Assembly: GCF_009455635.1 (NCBI RefSeq)
Contig: NZ_QPER01000001.1
Coordinates: 4,588,001 to 4,652,000, forward strand
Length of the DNA: 64,000 nt
Direction: 5' to 3'
From: Paraburkholderia agricolaris
GTDB lineage: Bacteria > Pseudomonadota > Gammaproteobacteria > Burkholderiales > Burkholderiaceae
Numbering within the stretch: position 1 is the stretch's first letter; each line of letters opens with the position of its first letter. Of the stretch, positions 17,665-25,914 are shown piece by piece. The notes under the pieces were generated by a model that saw only the letters and a list, made by a program, of their open reading frames with translations, was not told the origin of the DNA and did not search any database. The position numbers and the translations under genes were made by a program.

Positions 17665-18660
17665 TCAGCCCATTTTCTGCATGATGGACATCAGTTTTTT
17701 AGCGTAATGCGGATCGGTCGCGTAACCCGCGCGCTGCATGCCATTGGCAAAGCCATTCACGTCATGCGCGGAGTTAATCACCTGCGCATAACGCGGGTTG
17801 CCCTTGAGCAGGCTCGCGTAGTCGGTCATCGCTTCCTGATACGAGTCGTACGCACGGAATTTTTCGACCATGCGCTGCGGCTTGCCGTTCACATACTCTG
17901 TCGTGACCGTCGAAACGGTCTTGCCGGTCCAGTCCTTGGTCGCCTTGATGCCAAACACGTTATGGCTGGTCGACCCGTCCGACTTCTTGATCTCGCTCTT
18001 GCCCCAGCCCGATTCAAGCGCGGCCTGGCCGATAATGAAACGCGCCGGAATGCCGGTTGCCGCGCTGGCGGCCTGGGCCGGCTCGGCGAGCTTGTCGACG
18101 AAGGCGTCGACCTTCGGCGAACTGCCGTCGCCTTTGAGCGGCGGAGTCAGCGCACTGTTGGCCGAGTAGCCCTTACCCATCGCCAGTTGGCCATTGGCCT
18201 GCGCATTGCCATAGGCCTTGGCGAGCGCGTTCAGCGCCGCGGTCTGACCTTCGTCGCCGCCGCTGCCGCCACCCAGTGCATTGGCCATGCCGGCCAGACC
18301 GCCACCCGCGCCGCTGCCGCCTGCTTGCAGACCCTGATTGCGCATCATCTGCTTGAGCATCGCGTCAGCCACGCCAATGCCCTTCTGCGACAACTGTTGC
18401 GACAACTGCTGATCCATCATCGACGTGAAGGTGGCGCTGTCGTGCGAATCGAACGGGCCGTCCTGCGGCGTCGCATCGCGCATGCTCTTCAACATCATCT
18501 GGGTGAACACCGCGTCGAACTGCTGCGCGGCCATCTTCATCCCGGCCTGCGGCGAAGCCTTGGCCTGCGCGCTCAATTTGCCGAAGCCCTGCACGTCGAG
18601 CGCGAAGCGCTGGGTCAGGTCGTTCGCCATATTGGCGGAATTGGTCGTATCCGAATTCAT
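17665..18660 (-). CDS. flgJ: FlgJ, rod cap with peptidoglycan hydrolase domain
   Basis: 331 residues, the two-domain form of FlgJ. The N-terminal rod-cap domain (AAQQFDAVFTQMMLKSMRDA, about residues 45-64) scaffolds rod assembly. A Gly-rich linker leads to a C-terminal glucosaminidase domain (about 170-320) that cuts a hole in peptidoglycan; its motif ALESGWGKSEI carries the likely catalytic Glu, followed by NVFGIKATKDWTGK and YASLLKGNPRYAQVIN. It lies 12 bases after flgI in the minus-strand flg operon and is its last gene. Confidence 0.96.
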   Translation of the reverse strand: MNSDTTNSANMANDLTQRFALDVQGFGKLSAQAKASPQAGMKMAAQQFDAVFTQMMLKSMRDATPQDGPFDSHDSATFTSMMDQQLSQQLSQKGIGVADAMLKQMMRNQGLQAGGSGAGGGLAGMANALGGGSGGDEGQTAALNALAKAYGNAQANGQLAMGKGYSANSALTPPLKGDGSSPKVDAFVDKLAEPAQAASAATGIPARFIIGQAALESGWGKSEIKKSDGSTSHNVFGIKATKDWTGKTVSTVTTEYVNGKPQRMVEKFRAYDSYQEAMTDYASLLKGNPRYAQVINSAHDVNGFANGMQRAGYATDPHYAKKLMSIMQKMG

Positions 18661-18672
18661 CCTGTGTCTTCC

Positions 18673-19833
18673 TTAGATGATTTCCAGGTCGGCGCGCAGA
18701 GCGCCCGCCGCTTTCATGGCCTGCAGGATCGACATCAGATCCGCGGGCGTCGCACCGAGTGCGTTGAGCGCCTTCACCACTTCGGCGAGGTTGGCGCCGG
18801 CGGTCACCATCTTCAGTGCGCCATTGTCCTGCTTCATTTGAATCTGCGACTGCTTGGCCACCACCGTCTGGCCGTTCGAGAACGCGCCCGGCTGACTCAC
18901 CACCGGCTGCGTATTGATCACCACCGACAGATTGCCGTGTGCCACCGCGCAGTTTTGCAGCGTGACCATCTGGTTCATCACGATCGAGCCGGTGCGCGCG
19001 TTCAGGATCACCTTCGCGGCGGCTTGCGCCGGCTTGACGTCGAGGTTCTGCAATTGCGCCATGAAGGCGACCTGCTGCTCCGGATCGGACGGCGCGCGCA
19101 GCTGGATCGTGCGGCCGTCGAGCGCCGTGGCCGTGCCGCTGCCAAAGGCATTGTTCACCGCGGCCACGATGCGTTGCGTGGTGTCGTAGTCCATGTCGTT
19201 CAGGTCGAGCTGCATCGTGCCGGCCTGCGATACCGAGGTCGGCACCGCGCGTTCGACAATCGCCCCGCCGGCAATGCGGCCCGCATTGAGCGTGTTGACC
19301 TGCACCTTGCTGCCGTTGGCGCTCGCGCCGGCGCCGCCGACCGCCAGATTGCCCTGGCCGAGCGCGTACACCTGGCCGTCCGCGCCTTTCAGCGGCGTCA
19401 GCAGCAGCGTGCCGCCGCGCAGGCTCTTCGAATTGCCGAGTGACGACACCGTCACGTCGATGGCTTCGCCTGGACGCGCGAACGGCGGCAGCACCGCCGT
19501 GACCATCACCGCGGCGACGTTCTTCAACTGGATGTTCGACAGCGACGACTGCTGGTTGGTCGAACCCGCCGCCTGGTTGTTGATCGAGATGCCGAGGTTC
19601 GCCAGCATGTTGGCGAGCGTTTGCGTGGTGAACGGCGTCTGGGTGGTCTGGTCGCCCGTGCCGTCGAGACCGACGACGAGGCCGTAGCCGATCAGCGGGT
19701 TGTCGCGCACGCCCTGAATCTGCACGAGGTCCTTCAGACGTTCGGCATGGGCGGGCGTGGCGGCCGGCAGCGCGGCGCAAGCGAGCGCAACGAGAGCGAG
19801 GGCGCGGCCGAGGCGGGAAAAGACGGTACGCAT
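18673..19833 (-). CDS. flgI: FlgI, flagellar P-ring protein
   Basis: 386 residues. FlgI builds the periplasmic P ring, the bushing in the peptidoglycan layer. A Sec signal peptide (about residues 1-30, ending near PAHA) is followed by the canonical [20 protein letters not shown] and [15 protein letters not shown] 19833 begins two bases after the flgH stop; an upstream in-frame GTG at 19842 overlaps flgH and is less likely. Confidence 0.97.
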   Translation of the reverse strand: MRTVFSRLGRALALVALACAALPAATPAHAERLKDLVQIQGVRDNPLIGYGLVVGLDGTGDQTTQTPFTTQTLANMLANLGISINNQAAGSTNQQSSLSNIQLKNVAAVMVTAVLPPFARPGEAIDVTVSSLGNSKSLRGGTLLLTPLKGADGQVYALGQGNLAVGGAGASANGSKVQVNTLNAGRIAGGAIVERAVPTSVSQAGTMQLDLNDMDYDTTQRIVAAVNNAFGSGTATALDGRTIQLRAPSDPEQQVAFMAQLQNLDVKPAQAAAKVILNARTGSIVMNQMVTLQNCAVAHGNLSVVINTQPVVSQPGAFSNGQTVVAKQSQIQMKQDNGALKMVTAGANLAEVVKALNALGATPADLMSILQAMKAAGALRADLEII

Positions 19834-19835
19834 GA

Positions 19836-20534
19836 TCACCACGGCGACACGTTAAGGAAGAAGCGCTGCAACCAGCCCATGTTCTCGGCCTCGTTGAGAT
19901 AGCCCTTCGCGGAGTATTCGATCTTCGCGTCGGCCACCTGGGTCGAGTACACGGCGTTCAGGTTGGAAATCGTGTTCGGATTCACCACGCCGGAAAAGCG
20001 CACGAATTCATCGCCCTGATTGATCAGCATCTGCTTCTCGCCGCTCACCATCAGATTGCCGTTCGGCAGCACGCCGGTCACCGTCACGGTGATCGTGCCG
20101 TTAAACGTATTCGACGCATTGGCGCCGCCGGTTCCGTTGAACACGTTCGCCCCGGTGGCGCTCAGGTTGGTCTTGCCAAACAGTCCGCCGAGGAAGCCCG
20201 CGGTCGGCACGTTGAAGTTGGTGCTGCCCGAGCGATTCGCGTTGGCGCCCGACGACTTTGTCGCGTTGACGTTTTCCTGAATCACGATCGTCAGGATGTC
20301 GCCCACGTTGCGCGGCCGCTGGTCTTCGAACAACGGCCGGCCCGCATAGCCCGGGTTGTAGATCGAGCCCGGCGATTGAGCCTGCGGCGGCATCGGCGGC
20401 AGCGCAGTCATCGGCTGCTGCGTGATCGGCTGCTTCGGCACGAGGCCGCAGCCGCCCAGCGTCGCGAGCAGCGTGAGCTGCACGAGCGCCTGAGCGGTGC
20501 GCGAATGAACCGGATGACGAGTGAAGTGCGACAT
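19836..20534 (-). CDS. flgH: FlgH, flagellar L-ring lipoprotein
   Basis: 232 residues. FlgH forms the outer-membrane L ring. The N-terminus has a basic start, a hydrophobic core and a lipobox ending in LGGC (Cys about residue 29), so it should be lipidated. Typical family sequence follows: SLF-type motif [20 protein letters not shown] and the C-terminal [20 protein letters not shown]. It is 118 bases downstream of flgG, a gap holding a small hairpin. Confidence 0.96.
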   Translation of the reverse strand: MSHFTRHPVHSRTAQALVQLTLLATLGGCGLVPKQPITQQPMTALPPMPPQAQSPGSIYNPGYAGRPLFEDQRPRNVGDILTIVIQENVNATKSSGANANRSGSTNFNVPTAGFLGGLFGKTNLSATGANVFNGTGGANASNTFNGTITVTVTGVLPNGNLMVSGEKQMLINQGDEFVRFSGVVNPNTISNLNAVYSTQVADAKIEYSAKGYLNEAENMGWLQRFFLNVSPW

Positions 20535-20598
20535 CTTGATTACTGCCTTTCGAGAAAGCGCCGGGCCGTCCCAAATTTTCCTGGTCCCCGTTGGGGGG

Positions 20599-20617
20599 CC
20601 TGTCGCAAAGCGACAGG
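20599..20617. other. Small hairpin in the flgG-flgH gap
   Basis: CCTGTCGC and GCGACAGG flank an AAA loop, a perfect 8-bp stem. It lies 18 bases inside the 118-bp spacer between flgG and flgH on the minus-strand message. No T-tract follows on the minus strand, so it is more likely an mRNA processing or stability element than a terminator. Confidence 0.45.
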
Positions 20618-20652
20618 TTCGGAGGCGCTCTTGATTCCTGATCCCCTGAGCC

Positions 20653-21441
20653 TTAAACCTGCATCTGGCTGAGGGTCTGCAGCATCTGGTCGGAAGTTGT
20701 CACGGCCTTGCTGTTGATTTCGTAAGCGCGCTGCGTCTGGATCATGTTCACCAGTTCCTGCACCACATTCACGTTCGATGCTTCCACGTAACCCTGGCTA
20801 AGGTTGCCCGCGCCGTTCAGGCCCGGTTGCGCGATGTTCGGCGCGCCCGACGAAGCCGTTTCCGCGAACAGGTTCTCACCCTTCGCATCCAGACCGGCCG
20901 GGTTGATGAAGGTAGCGAGCTGCATCGAGCCGAGCTGCTGGCTATTGGTCGAGCCGGCCACGGTGATCGACACCACGCCGTCGCTGCCGATGGTCAGCGA
21001 GGTGGCGTTGCTCGGGATCGTGATGCCCGGAATCACCTGATAGCCGCTCGAAGTGACGAGCTGGCCTTGGGCGTTGGTCTGGAACGAGCCGTCACGCGTG
21101 TACGCGGTCGTGCCGTCAGGCATCTGCACCTGGAAAAAGCCCTGGCCGTTAATAGCGATGTCTTTCGAGTTGCCGGTCTGCTGCAGGTTGCCCTGCGTGT
21201 ACAGGCGCTCGGTCGCGACCTGCTGCACACCCGTGCCGAGCTGGATGCCGGACGGCAGTTCGGTGTTCTGCGTCGAGTTCGCACCGGGCTGACGGATGGT
21301 CTGATACAGCAGATCCTCGAACACCGCGCGCGAACCCTTGAAGCCATTGGTGCTGACGTTCGCGAGGTTGTTCGAAATCACGTCCATCTGCGCCTGTTGC
21401 GCATTCATGCCGGTAGCGGCGATGTAGAGCGAGCGATTCAT
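20653..21441 (-). CDS. flgG: FlgG, flagellar distal rod protein
   Basis: 262 residues, the standard length. FlgG is the distal rod subunit. The N-terminal axial motif ([32 protein letters not shown]), the FlgG-specific loop ([20 protein letters not shown]) and the C-terminal motif ([20 protein letters not shown]) are intact. It is flanked by flgF 41 bases upstream and flgH downstream. Confidence 0.98.
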   Translation of the reverse strand: MNRSLYIAATGMNAQQAQMDVISNNLANVSTNGFKGSRAVFEDLLYQTIRQPGANSTQNTELPSGIQLGTGVQQVATERLYTQGNLQQTGNSKDIAINGQGFFQVQMPDGTTAYTRDGSFQTNAQGQLVTSSGYQVIPGITIPSNATSLTIGSDGVVSITVAGSTNSQQLGSMQLATFINPAGLDAKGENLFAETASSGAPNIAQPGLNGAGNLSQGYVEASNVNVVQELVNMIQTQRAYEINSKAVTTSDQMLQTLSQMQV

Positions 21442-21482
21442 AATTCTTCTCCAAGGTGTCGGGGCAATCCCGGGACAACCCG

Positions 21483-22241
21483 TTAGCTAAAGCTGAGCAG
21501 CTGGTTGGCGGACTGATCGTTCTTGTCCGCGTTCTCCAGCAGCTTCGTCTGCATCTGGAACTGGCGCGCGTTGGTGATCATCGAGACCATCGCGGCGACC
21601 GGATTCACGTTGCTGCCTTCGAGCGAAGCCGGCGCCAGCGTGACGGCCGGATCGGCGTCGGCGGCATTGCCGTCGGCGGTGCGAAACAGGCCGTCGTCGC
21701 CACGCGTCATGGTTTGCGGATCCGGATTCACCAGCTTCAACTGGTCGACCGTCACCACCGCGGTCGGCGGATCGCCGGGCGTCAGCGCGGACACCGTGCC
21801 GTCCTTGCCGATCGTGATCTCCGCCCCCGGCGGCACCGACACCGGACCGCCGTTACCGAGCACGACCTGGTTCATCGCGTTGACCAGTTGGCCGTTCTCG
21901 TCGACGTGCAGGTTGCCGGCGCGCGTGTAAGCCTCGCCGCCGTCGGCGGTTTGCACCGCCAGCCAGCCCGGACCCTGAATCGCCACGTCGAGCGGGTTGC
22001 CCGTCTGCTGGATCGGCCCCGGCGTATAGTCGGCGCCCGGCGTGGACGACAGCACGAAGGTGCGGGTGGTGTTGTCGTTGATCGAACTGCCGTCGCCGAA
22101 CGCCATCGGCACGGCGCGGAAAGTTGCGAGCTGGGCGCGAAAGCCGGTGGTCGAGGCGTTCGCCAGGTTGTTGGCGACGATAGCCTGCTGTTCGAGCGCC
22201 TGCGTGCTGCCCGACATTGCGGTGTAGATCAGCCGATCCAT
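21483..22241 (-). CDS. flgF: FlgF, flagellar proximal rod protein
   Basis: 252 residues. FlgF is a proximal-rod subunit. It starts [20 protein letters not shown], with [20 protein letters not shown], and ends with the axial C-terminal helix ([20 protein letters not shown]). The conserved FlgF core [20 protein letters not shown] is present. It lies 19 bases after flgE. Confidence 0.97.
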   Translation of the reverse strand: MDRLIYTAMSGSTQALEQQAIVANNLANASTTGFRAQLATFRAVPMAFGDGSSINDNTTRTFVLSSTPGADYTPGPIQQTGNPLDVAIQGPGWLAVQTADGGEAYTRAGNLHVDENGQLVNAMNQVVLGNGGPVSVPPGAEITIGKDGTVSALTPGDPPTAVVTVDQLKLVNPDPQTMTRGDDGLFRTADGNAADADPAVTLAPASLEGSNVNPVAAMVSMITNARQFQMQTKLLENADKNDQSANQLLSFS

Positions 22242-22260
22242 GATGGGAGGTCCCGGTCGC

Positions 22261-23805
22261 TTACAGGTTGATCAGGGTCTGGTCGACGGTCTGCTGGGTC
22301 TTGATCGTCTGCGCGTTCGCCTGATAGTTGCGTTGCGCCGTGATCAGGTTCACCAGTTCGCTCGTCAGATCGACGTTCGAGTTTTCCAGTGCGCCGCCTT
22401 GCAACACGCCGTGATTGGTCGAACCCGGCGACGAAATCTGCGCGACGCCCGATTGCGAGGTCTGCTGGAATTCGTTGTTGCCGAGGTTCACGAGACCGTT
22501 CTGGTTCGAGAAGTTCGCCAGCACGATCTGGCCAAGCGCCGCGGTCTGCTGGTTCGAGTAGTTGCCGGTCAGCGTGCCGTCGGCGCCGATCGTGAAGCTC
22601 GTCAGCGTGCCGGCTGCGTAGCCGTCGGGCTGCAGCGAGTTCACACCGTCCTTGCCGCCGTACTGCGTCGTGCCGCCGATGTTCAGCGTCAGGTTCTGCG
22701 GCGTCGACGAACCGTCGGTGGTCGGGATGCTGAAGTTGTAGACGAACGGCGTGGTGGTGGCGGTGAACGTCGGCGGACTCGTGAGCGGGGTGTTGACCTG
22801 GGTCGTGCCGAGCAGCGTGCCCGACGAATTGAAGTTCGCCTGACCGACGAGGTTCGCCGTGCCCGTCGAGGTGCCCGCGTACACGTTCCACGTACCGGCC
22901 GAGGTCTTGGCGAAATACATGTTGACCGTCTGCGAGCCGCCGAGCGAATCGTAGACCGTCGTGCTGGTCGAGTAGTTATACGTTGACGAGCTGTTCTGGT
23001 TGAACGCAATCGCTGTCGGCTTGATCGTGTAGCTGTCGCCGGTCGCCGGCGTGCCGGTAATCGTAATCGTCTGGCCGTTGCCGAGCTGGATCGCCGTGCC
23101 GGACGTATAAGGCGTGGCGGCGGACGTCGTGCCGAGCGTGCTGTCCGTCACCTTGTACGTCGGCGGAGTCGTCGTGGCGTCGAAGGTGACTGAGTAATTG
23201 TCGTTGTTCGTGCCCGAAGCCGTATTCGTGATCGTCGCGCCCGTCGTGCTCAGGCCGCCGCTGTTGCCGGCCGCCGCCGCCACGGTCGGCGTGCCGAGCA
23301 TCAGCGGGTCCTGCGCATTCAGGTTCAGACCGGCGACGATCTTGGTGGTGGCTTGCGGCGCGATATTCGCGGTCGGCACGCTGAGCGGCACGGTTTGCGC
23401 CGTGTTGATGACGCCCGAGCTGTTCGCCGCGTAACCCATCAGTTGCAGGCCTTGCGCGTTGGTGATGTAGCCGTTCTTGTCGAGCTGGAACACGCCGTTG
23501 CGCGAGTACACCAGCGAGCCGTTGTTCGACAGCTGGAAGAAGCCGTTGCCGTTGATCGCGACGTCGAGCGCCTGATTGGTGCTGGTGATCGTGCCTTGCG
23601 AGAACTGCTGCTGCACTTCGGACAACTGGGTGCCGATGCCGATCTGGTTGTTCACCGCGGTCGCCACGGAATTGGCATACATATCGGCAAACTGCGCAGC
23701 GCCGCTCTTGAAGCCGGTCGTATTCGCGTTGGCAATGTTGTTGCCGATCACATCGAGATCGCTCGACGCTGCGGACAAACCACTCAAACCTTGTTGGTAA
23801 CCCAT
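22261..23805 (-). CDS. flgE: FlgE, flagellar hook protein
   Basis: 514 residues, longer than the ~400 of enteric FlgE. FlgE polymerises into the flexible hook. The N-terminal (GYQQGLSGLSAASSDLDVIG; NNIANANTTGFKSG) and C-terminal (SNVDLTSELVNLITAQRNYQ) axial motifs are canonical. The size difference is an inserted beta module at about residues 187-263 (ITGTPATGDSYTIKP) related to modules in FlgK and FlgL. The central FlaE-like domain follows. Confidence 0.97.
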   Translation of the reverse strand: MGYQQGLSGLSAASSDLDVIGNNIANANTTGFKSGAAQFADMYANSVATAVNNQIGIGTQLSEVQQQFSQGTITSTNQALDVAINGNGFFQLSNNGSLVYSRNGVFQLDKNGYITNAQGLQLMGYAANSSGVINTAQTVPLSVPTANIAPQATTKIVAGLNLNAQDPLMLGTPTVAAAAGNSGGLSTTGATITNTASGTNNDNYSVTFDATTTPPTYKVTDSTLGTTSAATPYTSGTAIQLGNGQTITITGTPATGDSYTIKPTAIAFNQNSSSTYNYSTSTTVYDSLGGSQTVNMYFAKTSAGTWNVYAGTSTGTANLVGQANFNSSGTLLGTTQVNTPLTSPPTFTATTTPFVYNFSIPTTDGSSTPQNLTLNIGGTTQYGGKDGVNSLQPDGYAAGTLTSFTIGADGTLTGNYSNQQTAALGQIVLANFSNQNGLVNLGNNEFQQTSQSGVAQISSPGSTNHGVLQGGALENSNVDLTSELVNLITAQRNYQANAQTIKTQQTVDQTLINL

Positions 23806-23848
23806 GACGGTCTCCGTATCTGGAAAGTCGTAACTGACTGAATCTGAA

Positions 23849-24595
23849 TCAGAGGATGGCAGCGACGCTGCTCAAGCCCACGGTCGTGCCGTTCGACAGC
23901 ACGAGACCCGGTGTACCGCTGCTTTGCATGACGACGCTTTGCACGGTCGCGCCCGCAAGCGTGGTGGCCGTGGCTTGCTGACCGTTGATCGTGCCGACCG
24001 CGGTGATCGTGTAGCTGCCGTCGGGCAGCGTGTTGCCTGCCGAGTCGGTCGGCGTCCAGCCCACCGGAATCGTGCCGGCCGACTGCTTGCCGAGGTCGAG
24101 CGTGTTGACGATCGTGCCCGCCGAGTTCTTGACGACGATCTGCAGATCGCCCACGGAGTTGGCGAGCTGCACGCCGAACGAGCTGGCCTTGCCGCTCGCA
24201 ACCGTCACCGAGTTGCCCGGCGCGAGCACGGTCGAGCCGATCAGCAGCGCGGCTTGCGACTGCTGGCCTGCCGACATCTGCGTGGCGAGCGAAGTGAGCG
24301 TCGTGTTCAACTGGCTGATGCCCGACACCGTATTGATCTGGGCCAACTGCGACGTCATCTGCGAGCTGTCCATCGGATTGGTCGGATCCTGGTTCTTCAA
24401 CTGCGCGACGAGCAGTTGCAAGAAGGTGTTCTGCAGATCGGTGGCCGAGGTGCCCGAGGTGCTGCCGGTCGAGCTGGTGGAACTGCTCGCGCTCTTGGTG
24501 CTCTTGGTGCTGCCGCTCGCGCTGTTCGTGCCGTTCATCGTATCGAGCAGCGTTTGCGATACGGTCGGGCCGTTGTTGCCAATAGTGGTGGTCAA
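23849..24595 (-). CDS. flgD: FlgD, hook assembly scaffolding protein
   Basis: 248 residues. FlgD is the hook cap that directs FlgE polymerisation. A Ser/Thr-rich disordered segment (about residues 20-50) precedes the conserved cap motif LQNTFLQLLVAQLKNQDPTN and PMDSSQMTSQLAQINTVSGI. The C-terminal half is the FlgD Ig-like/tudor region (SAGTIPVGWTPTDSAGNTLP). It lies between flgE and flgC with short gaps. Confidence 0.96.
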   Translation of the reverse strand: MTTTIGNNGPTVSQTLLDTMNGTNSASGSTKSTKSASSSTSSTGSTSGTSATDLQNTFLQLLVAQLKNQDPTNPMDSSQMTSQLAQINTVSGISQLNTTLTSLATQMSAGQQSQAALLIGSTVLAPGNSVTVASGKASSFGVQLANSVGDLQIVVKNSAGTIVNTLDLGKQSAGTIPVGWTPTDSAGNTLPDGSYTITAVGTINGQQATATTLAGATVQSVVMQSSGTPGLVLSNGTTVGLSSVAAIL

Positions 24596-24605
24596 GTAAC
24601 TCTCC

Positions 24606-25031
24606 TCAGGTGCCGATCGTGAGCGTTTTGAGCATCAACGTCTTGGCGGTGTTCAGGGTCTCGACGTTGGCCTGGTACGAGCGCGAGGCCGAGATCATGT
24701 TGACCATCTCCTGCACCGGGTCGACGTTGGGCAGGGTGACGTAACCGTCCGGATTGGCAGCCGGGTTGCCGGGGTCGTACGCGGTCTTCATCGGCGTCGG
24801 GTCGTCGACCACGCCGGTGACCTGCACGCCGCCGATCTGCTGGCCGGAGGCTGTGCGCGAGCCGCCGATCGGGCTGACCGCGAACACGACCTGCTTGGCC
24901 TTGTACGGCTGGCCGTCCGGACCCGTCGTGCTGTCGGCGTTGGCGAGATTCGACGCCGTCACGTTGAGCCGCTGCGACTGCGCCGACATCGCGGAGCCTG
25001 CAACACCAAAAATGTTCATCAAAGATGGCAT
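24606..25031 (-). CDS. flgC: FlgC, flagellar proximal rod protein
   Basis: 141 residues. FlgC is a proximal-rod subunit. The N-terminus [20 protein letters not shown] and SNLANADST, the short central region ([14 protein letters not shown]), and the C-terminus [20 protein letters not shown] are canonical. It is separated from flgB by a 170-bp gap holding two strong hairpins, unlike the usual tight flgB-flgC junction. Confidence 0.97.
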   Translation of the reverse strand: MPSLMNIFGVAGSAMSAQSQRLNVTASNLANADSTTGPDGQPYKAKQVVFAVSPIGGSRTASGQQIGGVQVTGVVDDPTPMKTAYDPGNPAANPDGYVTLPNVDPVQEMVNMISASRSYQANVETLNTAKTLMLKTLTIGT

Positions 25032-25053
25032 GTTCCCTTCCCTCTCCTATGTC

Positions 25054-25087
25054 GACCGGAGTTGGCGCTTTAGCGCTTACTCCGGTC
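25054..25087. other. Hairpin 1 in the flgB-flgC gap
   Basis: GACCGGAGT pairs with ACTCCGGTC and, inside a 2x2 internal loop, GCGC pairs with GCGC around TTTA. On the minus strand it lies just upstream of flgC. No T-run follows, so a processing, stabilising or attenuating structure is more likely than a simple terminator. Confidence 0.6.
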
Positions 25088-25109
25088 CCATGCAACGCAG
25101 TTGCATGGG
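25087..25109. other. Hairpin 2 in the flgB-flgC gap
   Basis: CCCATGCAAC and GTTGCATGGG form a perfect 10-bp stem around a GCA loop. It abuts hairpin 1, sharing a single base, and the pair occupy 56 bases of the flgB-flgC spacer. Confidence 0.65.
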
Positions 25110-25201
25110 CCGACCCGGCCTCAAGTTAAATCCCGTAGCGATTGTTCGTGCGTACTGCGTTTTCTTTTTGCGGCGTTGGCCGCTGTATCCGTTACCTGTT
25201 A

Positions 25202-25696
25202 CTACGAGCCCGACGTGATCGCCGCGAGCATCGTCTTGATCTGGCTCGACAGCACCGTCATGCCCGATTCGAAGTGCAGCGTGTTGTCCGCGAACTGCAC
25301 CCGCTCCGTATCGATATCGACCGTGTTGCCGTCGAGCGCCGGTTGCGTCGGGATGCGGTATTGCAGATTGCCGTAGTCGTCGGGCGTGCCGCCGGTCGGC
25401 GTCAACGTCGCGTTGCCGGACATGTGGCCCGGCGCGGTCGACACCATCGACATGCCGCTCGTCACGCCCGCGGGCTGCGTCATGGCAAGCGTCGAGTTGT
25501 TCGAAGCGCCTGTGCCCGCGCCGCCGCCCGCCTTCTTCAGCGCGCCGGCCAGCGACGAAGCGAAGTCGACGTCGCGCGCCTTGTACCCGGGGGTATCGGC
25601 GTTGGCGATATTCGACGACAGCAGTTCCTGCCGGTAAGCGCGTACATCGAGCGCCTGACGGCCAAAGGCGAATTCGGCATCGAGTTTGTCCAGCAT
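25202..25696 (-). CDS. flgB: FlgB, flagellar proximal rod protein
   Basis: 164 residues. FlgB is a proximal-rod subunit and the first gene of flgBCDEFGHIJ. The N-terminus LDAEFAFGRQALDVRAYRQE with SSNIANADTPGYKARDVDF and the C-terminal helix (QFADNTLHFESGMTVLSSQI) fit the family. TCTCCGGAG before the ATG includes GGAG at the right distance. It is divergent from flgA; the 218-bp region between them contains the shared class II motif. Confidence 0.96.
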   Translation of the reverse strand: MLDKLDAEFAFGRQALDVRAYRQELLSSNIANADTPGYKARDVDFASSLAGALKKAGGGAGTGASNNSTLAMTQPAGVTSGMSMVSTAPGHMSGNATLTPTGGTPDDYGNLQYRIPTQPALDGNTVDIDTERVQFADNTLHFESGMTVLSSQIKTMLAAITSGS

Positions 25697-25787
25697 AGAA
25701 ATCTCCGGAGAACGTTCCCGAGGCTTCCCGGGGCTTGTCTCGCGTTAAACCTGCGTCGGCCGGGAAGACCTTTTTGCATGAGGTGCA

Positions 25788-25850
25788 TCTTATGGGCCGA
25801 ACGCAAGTGGCAATCGGACGAATAACCGGGAAAGGGGGCTTCTATTCAAC
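25788..25850 (-). promoter_or_regulatory. Candidate class II (FlhDC-type) promoter of flgB in the flgB/flgA divergent region
   Basis: On the minus strand: TTGAATAGAAGCCCCCTTT (25849-25831), then TTATTCGTCCGATT (25825-25812), then an 18-base gap and a TAAGAT -10-like hexamer (25793-25788). The same blocks in the same order and nearly the same spacing occur upstream of flhB (36681-36750) and flhF (33027-33096). TTGAATAGA at this distance also occurs upstream of fliE. The box may serve flgA as well. Confidence 0.6.
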
Positions 25851-25914
25851 GTTTGCGCAATGGGGGCGCTCTCTAGAATGCAAGGCGTACCGATGCATTC
25901 GATGGAGAAACACG

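Noticed and set aside
17395..19443. 682-codon plus-strand frame opposite flgJ and flgI
   Set aside because: Antisense to two clear genes; composition rich in Arg and His, without motif.
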